Assembly: GCA_019638185.1 (NCBI GenBank)
Contig: JAHBUH010000002.1
Location: forward strand, 291,966 to 355,965
Reading direction: 5' to 3'
From: Leadbetterella sp.
GTDB lineage: Bacteria; Bacteroidota; Bacteroidia; Cytophagales; Spirosomataceae
DNA: 64,000 nucleotides
The position numbers and the translations under genes are program-made. This document shows, in pieces, positions 16,791-25,628 of the stretch. Numbering within the stretch: the first letter of the stretch is position 1; every line of letters begins with the position of its first letter. The notes below the pieces were generated by a model. That model saw only the letters and a program-made list of their open reading frames with translations. It searched no databases and had not been told where the DNA came from.

Positions 16791-18542
16791 TCAACCACCG
16801 TTTTGCCACCCCGGATTTTGCTTCAGGTTAGGATTCAGCTGGAGTTCCTGTGTAGGAATGGGGTAAAAGTAGTCTTTGCTCTCATCCCAGGTTTTGATAA
16901 TGTTGGGCAGGTTTACGATACGCCCCCCGTTTCTTCCGTTCTCCAGCACCAGTTCACCCAAACGCTGATATTGTACGCCCGAAACCGGCGTGGGCGCCTG
17001 CCCGTCGTAGATTACCAGGTCAATGGTGCCGTTATGATCCAGGTCATAGCTTCCTACACCGGGGAAATACATCCCGTAGAAGGGTTTGGCCAGCCGGGCG
17101 CCTTCTTTCCAGCGGAGGAGGTCGCGGTAACGGTGTCCTTCCTTGATCAGCTCTATCCGGCGTTCTCTCCTGATCTCCAGGATAACGCCGGTATTCGCAC
17201 CGGCAGAGACATTAGGGTATTCGCCTTTCAGATAAGGGTCGGGGCCTGCATTCGCTGCTATAAGATTCAGGTTAGGCATACCCACGCGGTCGCGCAGCAG
17301 TTTAATGCTTTTGTCAATGTCTGCCTGGGTTAGTGAGCCCAGCTCGGCCTTTGCCTCGGCAAAGTTGAGCAGCGTTTCGGCATAACGGAAAAGCGGCAGA
17401 TCGTTAGGCGACTGGCCGGAATCGTAGGCCGGAGATAAGATATATTTGACATACTGGTAACCGGTAACACTGGTGGAAAAGTCGGGAACCGACACCACAT
17501 TGCTCCCGATGCGCTTGTAGCCGGGTGTCCGGATGGTCTGTGCCAGGCGCGGGTCACGCCCACGTGTTTCTTCGTAAAACGGCATGGTCTGGTACCCGGG
17601 GATATCGGTAAAACGGCTGCCATCAGCCATCAGGTAGCTGTTTACCAGTGATTTCTGCACACCGGGGCGGCCATAAGACGCCGTAAGCAGGTAGTAATTG
17701 GCCCGGTGAAGCAGGGGCACGGAAGTACTGTACTGGCGAGCCAGGATGACTTCAGTGGTGAGGGCATCATCGGAAATAAACAGCTCATGATAGGCGGTTT
17801 GCGGGCTGCTTTTGTAGACGGTATAGGGGCCGCTGTTCATGAGCTGCTCTGACGCTGCCGCGCATTGCTGCAGAATTTCCTGCCAGTCGCCGAGGCCGTG
17901 GTATTTGCGGAAAGTACCTTCAAAAAGGCACATCCGGGATTTAAAGGCCAGGGCGGTCCACCGGGTCACCAGGGTGGCGCTTTTCTGAGCAGGCAGGTTT
18001 TGTATCGCAAAGTCAATGTCTTCCAACATTTTGGCAAAGACCACTTTGCGCGAATCGCGCGGCCGGTTAAGTGCTTCCGTGTCATTGTTTCCCAATACCG
18101 TGTCGTACCAGGGAACATCCCCGAAACGGGCCACTTTATCAAAATAGAACCAGGCCCGGAAGAAGCGGGCTACGCCCTCGTATTGCAGGCGGGCGGCCTC
18201 GTCAGTACACTGCTGAGAGTGAGCCAGGAAAAAGTTGATCCTCCGGAGCTCAGACCAGGTCCAGCCGCCATCGCTGGAAGGCGTGGTCCGGTTGCCCTGG
18301 ATTTCAGCCGACAAGCCGTTCCGGGCTTCGTCATCAGCCGCAAGCGTACCGGTAGAGTAATTGTAGACCCCGTCTTCGTCAGGCAGCAGGCCATAAAAGG
18401 CATTGGTATAATTGCGAAGTTCATTAGAGGTACGAAAGTAAGTTTCCGGAGCTAGTTCTGACAGCGGGTAGCGTTCCAGGTAATCGTCGTTACAGGCGGT
18501 CGTAAAGAGAAGGAATAAGCCCAACAGGTATAAATTTTTCAT
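16791..18542 (-). CDS. SusD/RagB-family outer-membrane glycan-binding lipoprotein
   Basis: A 583-residue SusD-like protein. The signal peptide MKNLYLLGLFLLFTTACNDD has a lipobox cysteine (TTAC). Then come the RagB/SusD N-terminal region (YLERYPLSELAPETYF), a TPR-like helical core, and the C-terminal LRDRVGMPNLN, EIRRERRIELIKEGHRYRDLLRW and NPGWQN segments typical of the family. It would cap the SusC transporter at the cell surface. It starts 20 bases downstream of the SusC stop, in the same transcription unit. Confidence 0.92.
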   Translation of the reverse strand: MKNLYLLGLFLLFTTACNDDYLERYPLSELAPETYFRTSNELRNYTNAFYGLLPDEDGVYNYSTGTLAADDEARNGLSAEIQGNRTTPSSDGGWTWSELRRINFFLAHSQQCTDEAARLQYEGVARFFRAWFYFDKVARFGDVPWYDTVLGNNDTEALNRPRDSRKVVFAKMLEDIDFAIQNLPAQKSATLVTRWTALAFKSRMCLFEGTFRKYHGLGDWQEILQQCAAASEQLMNSGPYTVYKSSPQTAYHELFISDDALTTEVILARQYSTSVPLLHRANYYLLTASYGRPGVQKSLVNSYLMADGSRFTDIPGYQTMPFYEETRGRDPRLAQTIRTPGYKRIGSNVVSVPDFSTSVTGYQYVKYILSPAYDSGQSPNDLPLFRYAETLLNFAEAKAELGSLTQADIDKSIKLLRDRVGMPNLNLIAANAGPDPYLKGEYPNVSAGANTGVILEIRRERRIELIKEGHRYRDLLRWKEGARLAKPFYGMYFPGVGSYDLDHNGTIDLVIYDGQAPTPVSGVQYQRLGELVLENGRNGGRIVNLPNIIKTWDESKDYFYPIPTQELQLNPNLKQNPGWQNGG

Positions 18543-18562
18543 TTCTGTTTTTGGATTAGGGA

Positions 18563-21500
18563 TTAAAAACTGATTTGTGTTCCAAAAGAATAAACTCTTC
18601 CAATCGGGTAACTTCTACCCGAATTGTCGATCATCAGTTGTTCAGGGTCAAGGTACCCCGACTTCAGCTTCGTCCAGGTACGGAGGTTTTCGCCCGTAGC
18701 AAAAACACGTATCCGGGATACTTGTATACGCTTGGTCAGGCGTTCCGGTATGGTATACCCGACCGTCAGGTTACGCATTTTTATGTAAGCCAGGTCCTGC
18801 AGGTACATATCGTTTGCCTGGAGCAGCTCCGACGACTGGGCGATGTAGCCTCGCAGCAGCGGGAAGTAGGCATTCGGGTTTTCCGGTGACCATATCTTAC
18901 CCGGGAAGTCGGCCGGGATAAACGAGTCGTACGGACGGGAGTACACCGACCAGAACGACTGTGCCTCGGAGTCGGGATACCAGTCGCGGTGACCTACTCC
19001 CTGGAAAAATATCGAAGCGTAGAACCCGTTCCAGTTCCCGTTCAATGTGAGGCCGAATGAATACCGGGGCGTGGTATTACCGATGACTCTGCGGTCACCG
19101 GGGTTACTCAGCGTATTTAAGCCGTTGTTAATCACACCGTCGCCGTTGAGGTCCAGTATTTTGATATCACCGGCCTGAAGCTTCCGCAGTTCGGCCGTAG
19201 GGGCACCGGTACGCCGGGTGTTGATGAAGTCCTGGTTGACCACACCCGCCCAGGCCTGAGCTTCCTCGTTGGTACGGAAGAGGCCGTCGTACCTATAGCC
19301 CCAGATCTCGCCCAGGCGCTGGCCTTCATAATAGGTGGTCAGCAGCCCGGCGGGGTTGTCAAACCGGGTAATGGTAGCGGTGTAGTCAGACAATATCCCG
19401 CGGATACCCCATGAAAACGGCTTTTTTCCCAATTGAAATTCATCCTGCCAGCTGATGGAAAGGTCAAAGCCTTTGGTCCGCAGGTCAGCGGCATTTTCCC
19501 GGGGTTCAGCAGCCCCGAATACCGCGGCCAGCGTGCGGCCTTTCGTCAGCATGCCCCGGGTGTTCCTGACATAAAAATCACTTTCGATATTCAGGCGGTT
19601 TTTGAGCACCGCCAGATCAAACCCTACATTGCTGGTAGTGATGCTCTCCCAGGTGAGGTCAGAGCCGATAGGAGCGGGGTTATTGGTGACATTGAGCCGC
19701 TGGTTATCTACCAGGTAGTTGATCTGCCCGGTGCCCATGGCGGCAATGTAGGCATAGGTGCTTACGTCCTGGTTACCCAGTGTACCGTAAGAATACCTTA
19801 TTTTGAGGTTATTTACCAGGCTTTTCAACGGCCGGAAGAAGTTCTCTTCACTCAGCCTCCATCCGGCAGAAAAAGAAGGGAAGAAGCCGAAACGGCTGGT
19901 TTTCGGGAAACGGGAGGTGCCGTCGTAACGGCCCGAAGCTTCCAGGAGGTACCTTCCGGCATAATCATAGTTAACCCGGTAAAATCCGCCGCGTACAGCC
20001 CACTCTTCCGCTCCGCCCAGGAACTGCCGCTCGCCGGTCACCAGGGAGAGGTCGTTCAGGGTTTCCGACAGCAGTTCCTGGCCCGTACCGCCTACCCGTT
20101 TGGAGGTTTGGTTTTCCTGGTTGAAGCCCAGCATTCCGCTCAGGTTATGATAACCGAAAGAGGTGGAGTAATTCCCGAAAATATTGATAAGGTTCCACTG
20201 ATACCTGCTCATGCTTTCAGAGAGGCGGTCCACACTGAGATCCGCAAGGTTAGAAAGCTCCATTACCCCGGGAAATTTGGAGTAATATTGCCGGGTCTGG
20301 CGGTAGGAATAATCGGAACGGAATTCCCGGAACGTATAATTCCCGGTAAGGGTAAGCCCTTTGGCCAGCTTAAATATCATTTGAGTGGTGTTAGTCAGCT
20401 CTGTACTTTTCCGGTACCCCTTCATGGTCCCGCTTTCAAGAGCATTATGGAGGCCGATGCCAACAGGGTAATTGCTGATTCCGCCATAGCCCGTAAGGGT
20501 ACCGTCAGGGTTACGCGGCACATACATGGGGTGGTAATGGTAGATGGGGGCGTTATTGATCAGGCGGGTTCCGGTAGAGTTCTTCGGATCCAGGCTGAAG
20601 TTATCGGCAAAACCGTACCAGTCGTAAGACGATTTGAAGAAGTGCATGTTATTGCTTACGCTAAGCCACTTTTTCAGCTCGCTGTCTACCTTGGTCCGCA
20701 GGTTCTGCCGGTTAAACATATCCGGGTTTATATTAAAGATACCCTGCTCTTTTGCTGCGGCTCCTGAGATGGAATAGGTGGTTTTGCCGCTTCTGCCGGA
20801 GAAGGAGAGGTTATGGTCCTGCTTGGGGCGCCAGTCGTTATAGAAATAATTAAACCAGTCAAAGTTTCCATAGTACCGGTAAAGGTCCCGGCCGGCCGCA
20901 TTTTTTTTCACCACTACCCACGGCCGGTCCGGGTTCTCGGTCTTGTCATTTACCCGGGCAAGAAGCTCCTTGTAATCGTCGTCGGAATAAAGGGTAGCGC
21001 CGTAGCCGAGGGTATTGCGCATGGCGTCATCGTTGATCTTGGCATTCCAATATCCGGAAGTGATGTAGTCTGTGCGGACAGGGTGGGTGGTAAAGCCGAA
21101 GTTATTGGAATAGGTGATATCGGTTACACCGTCTTTTTTACCGCTTTTGGTAGTGACCAGGATCACGCCGAAAGCGCCCCGGGCACCGTAAACAGCTGCT
21201 GCAGAGGCATCCTTTAAAACGGTCACTGACTCCACGTCGTTGGCATTGATGCGGTCCAGTTCCCCCAGCACCCCGTCAATCAGCACCAAAGGCCCGCCAC
21301 CGTTAATGGAGGTGCTTCCCCGCACATTCAGGGTGCCGCTGGCGCCGGGCTGACCCGAGCCGAAGGTGATATTGAGGTTCGGCACACTGCCCTGCAAAGC
21401 CTGGGTAAGCTGGGTAACCGGGCGATTCTCAAAGGCCTCGCCTGAAATGGTGCTGACCGCCCCGGTGAGGTTTACTTTCTTCTGGGTGCCATACCCTACC

Positions 21501-22156
21501 ACCACTACCTCATCAAGGGCCTGCAGCCCGGAAGAAAGCGTGATCAGCAATTCGGTCTGAGACCCTACGGTTACTTCCTGGGTAGTATAGCCGATGAAGC
21601 TCACCACCAGCACCGATTTTTCATCTTCCACCTGCAGGGTGAAATTTCCCTCCGTGTCGGTCATGGTAGCCCGGGAGGTACCCTTCAGCAGGACGGTGGC
21701 CCCTATGACGGGCTCTTTTTTTTCATCCACCACCCGGCCTTTTACGGGCCGGTCGAAGGTTCGCAGGTGCTGACTGTTTTTTAAGAGGCCCAGCGCCTGG
21801 TTCAGGAGAATAATGTGATCTCCGTTCACCTCGAAACGGATCTTCAGCGGGTCAAGCAGGTTGTTCAGCACTTCTTTCAGCTGCTCGTCTTTTACATTCA
21901 GGGAGATCTTCCGGTCTGTTTTTATTTCCCGGTGATTGTAAACGAACCGGACGTTCGATGCATTTTCGATCCGGGTAAGTGCTGTTTTCAGCTCTTCATT
22001 ATTCAGTGACAGGCTGACCTTCCGCTCGAGCACGTTCTGACCTTCGGCTTTGTTGGCGTAGGTTACTCCCATACACAGGATCATTAACATGACCTGGGGT
22101 ATGCTAATTTTCATAAGCAGAAGTAGAAAATAACAGATCTGGTAAATTCTTGCCAT
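18563..22156 (-). CDS. SusC/RagA TonB-dependent transporter with STN domain
   Basis: Outer-membrane TonB-dependent importer of about 1197 residues. After the signal peptide comes an STN domain (VSLSLNNEELKTAL to DHIILLNQ) that contacts a FecR anti-sigma factor. Then follow a CarboxypepD-regulatory domain (VKGRVVDEKKEPVIGATV), the TonB-box region LDEVVVVGYGTQKK, a plug and a 22-strand barrel ending in YSFGTQISF. I prefer the ATG at 22154-22156 because a -7 element at 22220-22227 would leave almost no leader for the ATG at 22204. MKISIPQV at 22114 is another option. It is linked to the FecR and sigma genes just upstream. Confidence 0.9.
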   Translation of the reverse strand: MARIYQICYFLLLLMKISIPQVMLMILCMGVTYANKAEGQNVLERKVSLSLNNEELKTALTRIENASNVRFVYNHREIKTDRKISLNVKDEQLKEVLNNLLDPLKIRFEVNGDHIILLNQALGLLKNSQHLRTFDRPVKGRVVDEKKEPVIGATVLLKGTSRATMTDTEGNFTLQVEDEKSVLVVSFIGYTTQEVTVGSQTELLITLSSGLQALDEVVVVGYGTQKKVNLTGAVSTISGEAFENRPVTQLTQALQGSVPNLNITFGSGQPGASGTLNVRGSTSINGGGPLVLIDGVLGELDRINANDVESVTVLKDASAAAVYGARGAFGVILVTTKSGKKDGVTDITYSNNFGFTTHPVRTDYITSGYWNAKINDDAMRNTLGYGATLYSDDDYKELLARVNDKTENPDRPWVVVKKNAAGRDLYRYYGNFDWFNYFYNDWRPKQDHNLSFSGRSGKTTYSISGAAAKEQGIFNINPDMFNRQNLRTKVDSELKKWLSVSNNMHFFKSSYDWYGFADNFSLDPKNSTGTRLINNAPIYHYHPMYVPRNPDGTLTGYGGISNYPVGIGLHNALESGTMKGYRKSTELTNTTQMIFKLAKGLTLTGNYTFREFRSDYSYRQTRQYYSKFPGVMELSNLADLSVDRLSESMSRYQWNLINIFGNYSTSFGYHNLSGMLGFNQENQTSKRVGGTGQELLSETLNDLSLVTGERQFLGGAEEWAVRGGFYRVNYDYAGRYLLEASGRYDGTSRFPKTSRFGFFPSFSAGWRLSEENFFRPLKSLVNNLKIRYSYGTLGNQDVSTYAYIAAMGTGQINYLVDNQRLNVTNNPAPIGSDLTWESITTSNVGFDLAVLKNRLNIESDFYVRNTRGMLTKGRTLAAVFGAAEPRENAADLRTKGFDLSISWQDEFQLGKKPFSWGIRGILSDYTATITRFDNPAGLLTTYYEGQRLGEIWGYRYDGLFRTNEEAQAWAGVVNQDFINTRRTGAPTAELRKLQAGDIKILDLNGDGVINNGLNTLSNPGDRRVIGNTTPRYSFGLTLNGNWNGFYASIFFQGVGHRDWYPDSEAQSFWSVYSRPYDSFIPADFPGKIWSPENPNAYFPLLRGYIAQSSELLQANDMYLQDLAYIKMRNLTVGYTIPERLTKRIQVSRIRVFATGENLRTWTKLKSGYLDPEQLMIDNSGRSYPIGRVYSFGTQISF

Positions 22157-22219
22157 AAGGTAATTATTTAAGGTTTTCTTACCAGATGGCAAACGGCTAT
22201 GCAAAATACCGGATTTTTA

Positions 22220-22227
22220 CAAAAATA
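22220..22227 (-). promoter_or_regulatory. -7 promoter element of the SusC operon
   Basis: On the minus strand TATTTTTG matches TAnnTTTG in the gap between FecR and SusC. It implies transcription from about 22213. A separate ECF-type promoter could also act here, but I cannot recognise one. Confidence 0.35.
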
Positions 22228-22255
22228 TTTCAAAAAAATCCTATAGTGTACCAGG

Positions 22256-23323
22256 CTAATAGCATCCCTTGCTGTAAACGATGATCTGACCGTCAGCAAT
22301 CTCGTAAGAGGAGTGCGTGATCTTACAGATGAGGTCCAGCTTCCGGAAAAGAGCGTCTCCCTCCAGGTTAGCTGTTACATAGCATTCCGCCATGCTCTGG
22401 GCGTCATAATTGATGGGTATGCCGTATACTTTTTCTATTCTTTCAAATACCACGGCCACAGGTTCTTCTTCCAGGCGGAAAAGGCGGGCGTCTATCTTCT
22501 CAATCTGTTCCGGCGCTTCGATGATGGATTTGACCAGCTTTTCCTCGCTCTTGGTGAAAGATACCTTTTGATTGCTGCCGATCATCATCCCGGGCAGGGT
22601 GTTTTTTTGCCCTTTCTGGGCGGTTTTAAGATCTTTCCGGGTGTAGACCAGCACTTTTCCTTTCTTCACTTCCACGTTACTTTCTTTGGCTCCTTCAAAT
22701 GCCTTCACCATGAAGCTGGTGCCTACCACCTGCGTGGAAATGTCTTCCGTAAAGACCCAGAAAGGCTTTTGGGCATTTTTGACCACTTCAAAAAAGGCTT
22801 GCCCGGTCAGGTAGACACTTCGTTCATTCCGGTTAAAATCTTCAGGGAATTTGACCTTGCTTTTCGGGTAAAGGGTGATGGTGCTGCCGTCCGCCAGCTT
22901 TACCTTTTTAAGGGCGTTGGTCGTATTGGAGACTTCCCTGAAATCGTCGAGTATGACCTCGTTAATTCCGGTAAAAGGTGGTATCACCCCGTTTTTGGAA
23001 ACATATACATAGTAACCCAGCCCGGTCAGCAGCACCAGGGCAACCGACGCGGCGAGTCTTCTCAACCAGGTTTTTTTAGAGGCCGGGCTGATAGTAGCTG
23101 ACGGCTGGTTAATCACATTTCGTGCCATCAGCTCCAGCTCAGTGTCACTGAGGTCAGTGTCTTTCCCCCGGAGGGTCAGGAGAAAGGCTTTTGCCGCCAA
23201 TACCTTATTTTCTTCCTCCGGGTTTTCGGCCACCCAGTTGGTCCAAAACCGTTCCGCTTCTTCGTCGTCTTCCAGTATCCATTTCCTGAAGTAAGGGTCT
23301 CTGGCCAAATGATATTCTTTCAT
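22256..23323 (-). CDS. FecR-family anti-sigma factor
   Basis: Inner-membrane anti-sigma factor (355 residues). It has an N-terminal cytoplasmic region with the FecR start (YFRKWILEDDEEAERFWTNW), one membrane segment (RRLAASVALVLLTGLGYYVYV, about residues 87-107), a periplasmic FecR domain (VKLADGSTITLYPKSKVKFPEDF, RSVYLTGQAFFEV) and a C-terminal DUF4974 domain that meets the STN domain of SusC. It starts 5 bases after the sigma factor gene. Together they sense transport through the adjacent SusC. Confidence 0.92.
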   Translation of the reverse strand: MKEYHLARDPYFRKWILEDDEEAERFWTNWVAENPEEENKVLAAKAFLLTLRGKDTDLSDTELELMARNVINQPSATISPASKKTWLRRLAASVALVLLTGLGYYVYVSKNGVIPPFTGINEVILDDFREVSNTTNALKKVKLADGSTITLYPKSKVKFPEDFNRNERSVYLTGQAFFEVVKNAQKPFWVFTEDISTQVVGTSFMVKAFEGAKESNVEVKKGKVLVYTRKDLKTAQKGQKNTLPGMMIGSNQKVSFTKSEEKLVKSIIEAPEQIEKIDARLFRLEEEPVAVVFERIEKVYGIPINYDAQSMAECYVTANLEGDALFRKLDLICKITHSSYEIADGQIIVYSKGCY

Positions 23324-23328
23324 CCTCG

Positions 23329-23955
23329 TTATATTTTAAAGAAAACCGTAGCACATACGGAGTGCATGATCTTATAATAAATTAGTACAAAAAAAGCCAT
23401 GGTGGTCCAATGGTTTCTAAAGCTGGTAAAAGCCGTCTGTAAAAGATTGGAAACCGATTGCATATTGATGTTCATTATCCCGGAGATCTCTTCCCGGCTG
23501 AGGTCCTGGAAATACTGGAGATATAAGACCTCCTGTTGCCTTTTCGACAGCTTATGGATAGACCGTCTCACCTTTTCGTTGATCTCGGTAACGGTTTCGT
23601 TTTCGATCAGTACCCACTCTGCCGAGCGGTCAAACCCGGCGGTATGGTCCGCGATCTCCATGAACCCGGAGTCATCCCGGATAATATGCTGCCGGTAGCT
23701 CTCCCGAAGCACCTTCTTTCGCACACTGCCCAGCAGGTAGGCCCTGACACTGTCAGGCACCTGTAACCTCTGTCGCCGCTGCCATATCTCAATGAAGACC
23801 TCCTGTACACAGTCTTTGACAAAATCCTCATCTTTCACAAAACGGTAACCGTAATTCAACAGGGGGTTAAAATGCTTTTTGAGGAGAACGCCGAGCGCGG
23901 TCTCATCACCCTCCTTCATTTCGGTCCACCATTGCGTATCGGTCCGTTCCACCAT
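23329..23955 (-). CDS. ECF RNA polymerase sigma factor (Bacteroidota FecI type)
   Basis: A 208-residue sigma-70 family factor with region 2 (LLNYGYRFVKDEDFVKDCVQEVFIEIWQRR) and a region 4 helix-turn-helix (LSKRQQEVLYLQYFQDLSREEISGIMNINMQSVSNLLQTAF). It probably transcribes the SusC operon when released by the FecR protein encoded 5 bases downstream. After region 4 the last 25 or so residues (TTMAFFVLIYYKIMHSVCATVFF) are strongly hydrophobic, which is odd for a soluble sigma factor. Confidence 0.92.
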   Translation of the reverse strand: MVERTDTQWWTEMKEGDETALGVLLKKHFNPLLNYGYRFVKDEDFVKDCVQEVFIEIWQRRQRLQVPDSVRAYLLGSVRKKVLRESYRQHIIRDDSGFMEIADHTAGFDRSAEWVLIENETVTEINEKVRRSIHKLSKRQQEVLYLQYFQDLSREEISGIMNINMQSVSNLLQTAFTSFRNHWTTMAFFVLIYYKIMHSVCATVFFKI

Positions 23956-24117
23956 TGTTATTTTTTGAATTGCCCCATCTATTTTACTAAGATGGCATGA
24001 AGGGTTTGGAAATACCCTGTTTTGGAGAAAAAAATATTAAAGCGGGGCTTCTCCGGCTTCTGACAGGACAATACAGCGTTTAAAAGCCGGTAAAAAAGGT
24101 TTGATCCGCCTGCCGGA

Positions 24118-25194
24118 TTATTTACGGATCAGAGCAAGGCGGTTCAGAATCTCCAGCATACCGGCCTGGTTAACGAGGTTCAGGGTTTGCCCTTTGCGGG
24201 TAAACAGTCCGCCGGGCTGTTGATTATTTTTTAGCTCGTTATCCACGCAGGCTTTAAAGGCATTAATACAAGACGGATCGCCGTCATGCCGGAGCAAATG
24301 CTGGAAGGCCCTCAATAAGACGGCATTAAACCACAGGTCATCCCGGAACAGCGGCCCTGACAGGAAGTATTCCCGCGCCGCTGCGGCCGACTGCTTTGCA
24401 TGATGGAGGTATTTCTCATCTGAAGTAATATCATATAGATACAGGGCTGACTGCATCATGGTACCCGTATTGTAGGAAAATTTCCGACGGTCAATTTTAC
24501 CGGATGGATAAGTAATATTATCCCAATATAGTCCTTCCGTATCGCGTAAATGCTGATTCACCCAATTGTACAGTGAAATGCCCGTATCCAGGAATTTTTT
24601 TTCACCGGTAGCTTTATACAGTTGAAGGGATAAGATAATAGCCGGCCCGTTAGAGCAGGTATTTTTCGTAGGTTTTCCCTCTTCCCAATATAACCCGCCG
24701 CCGCCTACCGTGTCGCTCGCCGTCATCATAAAATCATAGATGCTTCTGCTGATAGAGAGGTATTCCGGCCGTGGTTCTGCAAACCAGGCATCCATCAGCG
24801 CTATGCCTATCCACTGGTTATCATCATAAAAGCGATCTCCGCCCCCTAAAGGTGGAGGATAAGAGGCATAACCGGAATGTGGCGGGCGGTCATCGTAGTA
24901 TTTCCGGATGACGGCCAGGGTCTTGTCTACGAGGTTAGCGGTAGGGTGTAAAGCCTGTTCTTCCCTGTTGGCCTGGATAAGGGCACACAGCGGCCACAGG
25001 TAGGATACCGGCCTGTCATCCGGCCTTTTTTCGGCGTTTTCCCGGTAATATCCCTGTTCGGGCATATAAAACTGCAGGTCAATGGCCTTCCGTAATTTTT
25101 CTGCGGTAGTGCTATAGGTGTCCTGGGCTCCGGCCGTCAGAACCAGGAAACTGCAAAGTGCGTTTAAGGTTACCCGGTAAATTACTGTTCTCAT
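24118..25194 (-). CDS. GH76 endo-alpha-1,6-mannanase-like protein, secreted
   Basis: A 358-residue (alpha/alpha)6-barrel protein with a signal peptide (start MRTVIYRVTLNALC, ATG 25192-25194; the longer frame from 25239 adds 15 residues without a better signal). The paired catalytic aspartates of GH76 are in DRFYDDNQWIGIALMDAW (Asp124-Asp125), followed by LYWEE and FSYNTGTMMQSALYLY typical of the family. GH76 enzymes cut the alpha-1,6-mannan backbone of yeast and related glycans. It is separated from the sigma gene by about 160 bases and has the same direction. Confidence 0.87.
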   Translation of the reverse strand: MRTVIYRVTLNALCSFLVLTAGAQDTYSTTAEKLRKAIDLQFYMPEQGYYRENAEKRPDDRPVSYLWPLCALIQANREEQALHPTANLVDKTLAVIRKYYDDRPPHSGYASYPPPLGGGDRFYDDNQWIGIALMDAWFAEPRPEYLSISRSIYDFMMTASDTVGGGGLYWEEGKPTKNTCSNGPAIILSLQLYKATGEKKFLDTGISLYNWVNQHLRDTEGLYWDNITYPSGKIDRRKFSYNTGTMMQSALYLYDITSDEKYLHHAKQSAAAAREYFLSGPLFRDDLWFNAVLLRAFQHLLRHDGDPSCINAFKACVDNELKNNQQPGGLFTRKGQTLNLVNQAGMLEILNRLALIRK

Positions 25195-25286
25195 CGTTTT
25201 GGTGAAAATATGAAAATGTATTTTTAAATTACGGATCAAAACAATTTCCGCCCTGTTTTTGTTACTACAATATAAAGCTTAAAAAT

Positions 25287-25508
25287 ATGACTGCAATAGA
25301 ACTTAAAAGCCGTTTAATTGAAAAGATTAACGCAATAACCGATGAAGCTTTATTAAATGACTTGCTGGGATTGGCAGAGGAAAGCATTCTCCATCTGTCC
25401 GATGCCCATAAAACAGCCGTCAACACAGCCATTCAACAGATTCAAAACGGGGAATATATCACGCACGAACACGCAAAAAAAGAAACGGAAATATGGCTAA
25501 ACAGATAG
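25287..25508 (+). CDS. Small antitoxin-like protein of a type II toxin-antitoxin pair
   Basis: A 73-residue protein (MTAIELKSRLIEKINAITDEALLNDL...) rich in Glu and Lys with an N-terminal helical region. It resembles the short antitoxins that precede RelE/ParE-type toxins in Bacteroidota. Support comes from the overlapping frame just downstream, which begins like such a toxin but stops early. Base composition is more AT-rich than its neighbours. The assignment is by family resemblance only. Confidence 0.6.
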   Translation: MTAIELKSRLIEKINAITDEALLNDLLGLAEESILHLSDAHKTAVNTAIQQIQNGEYITHEHAKKETEIWLNR

Positions 25509-25555
25509 TCTGGTCAAGACTTCCACACAACGACAGAATTCAGATTTTAGAGTAA
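25493..25555 (+). pseudogene. Truncated RelE/ParE-type toxin remnant
   Basis: The ATG at 25493 overlaps the antitoxin gene by 16 bases and encodes MAKQIVWSRLPHNDRIQILE before a TAA. This matches the first 20 residues of Bacteroidota RelE/ParE-family toxins, which normally continue for about 75 more residues. Nothing resembling the remainder follows: the next bases form a terminator-like hairpin. The toxin appears to have been lost by deletion while the antitoxin remains. Confidence 0.55.
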
Positions 25556-25556
25556 A

Positions 25557-25595
25557 GGGTGTTTGATTAAAATCAATATTCTTCATCAAACACCC
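25557..25595. terminator. Inverted repeat, probable bidirectional terminator
   Basis: A perfect 11-bp inverted repeat (GGGTGTTTGAT / ATCAAACACCC) with a 17-base loop, between the toxin remnant and the 3' end of the S9 peptidase gene. The flanks are AT-rich on both sides. It could serve either strand. Confidence 0.5.
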
Positions 25596-25628
25596 TCAAA
25601 TATTATTTAAAGAGGCTCAAAAATCGCC

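Noticed and set aside
23960-24117. Possible regulatory RNA between the sigma factor and GH76 genes
   Set aside because: No stable stem with a T run and no clear promoter box could be found.
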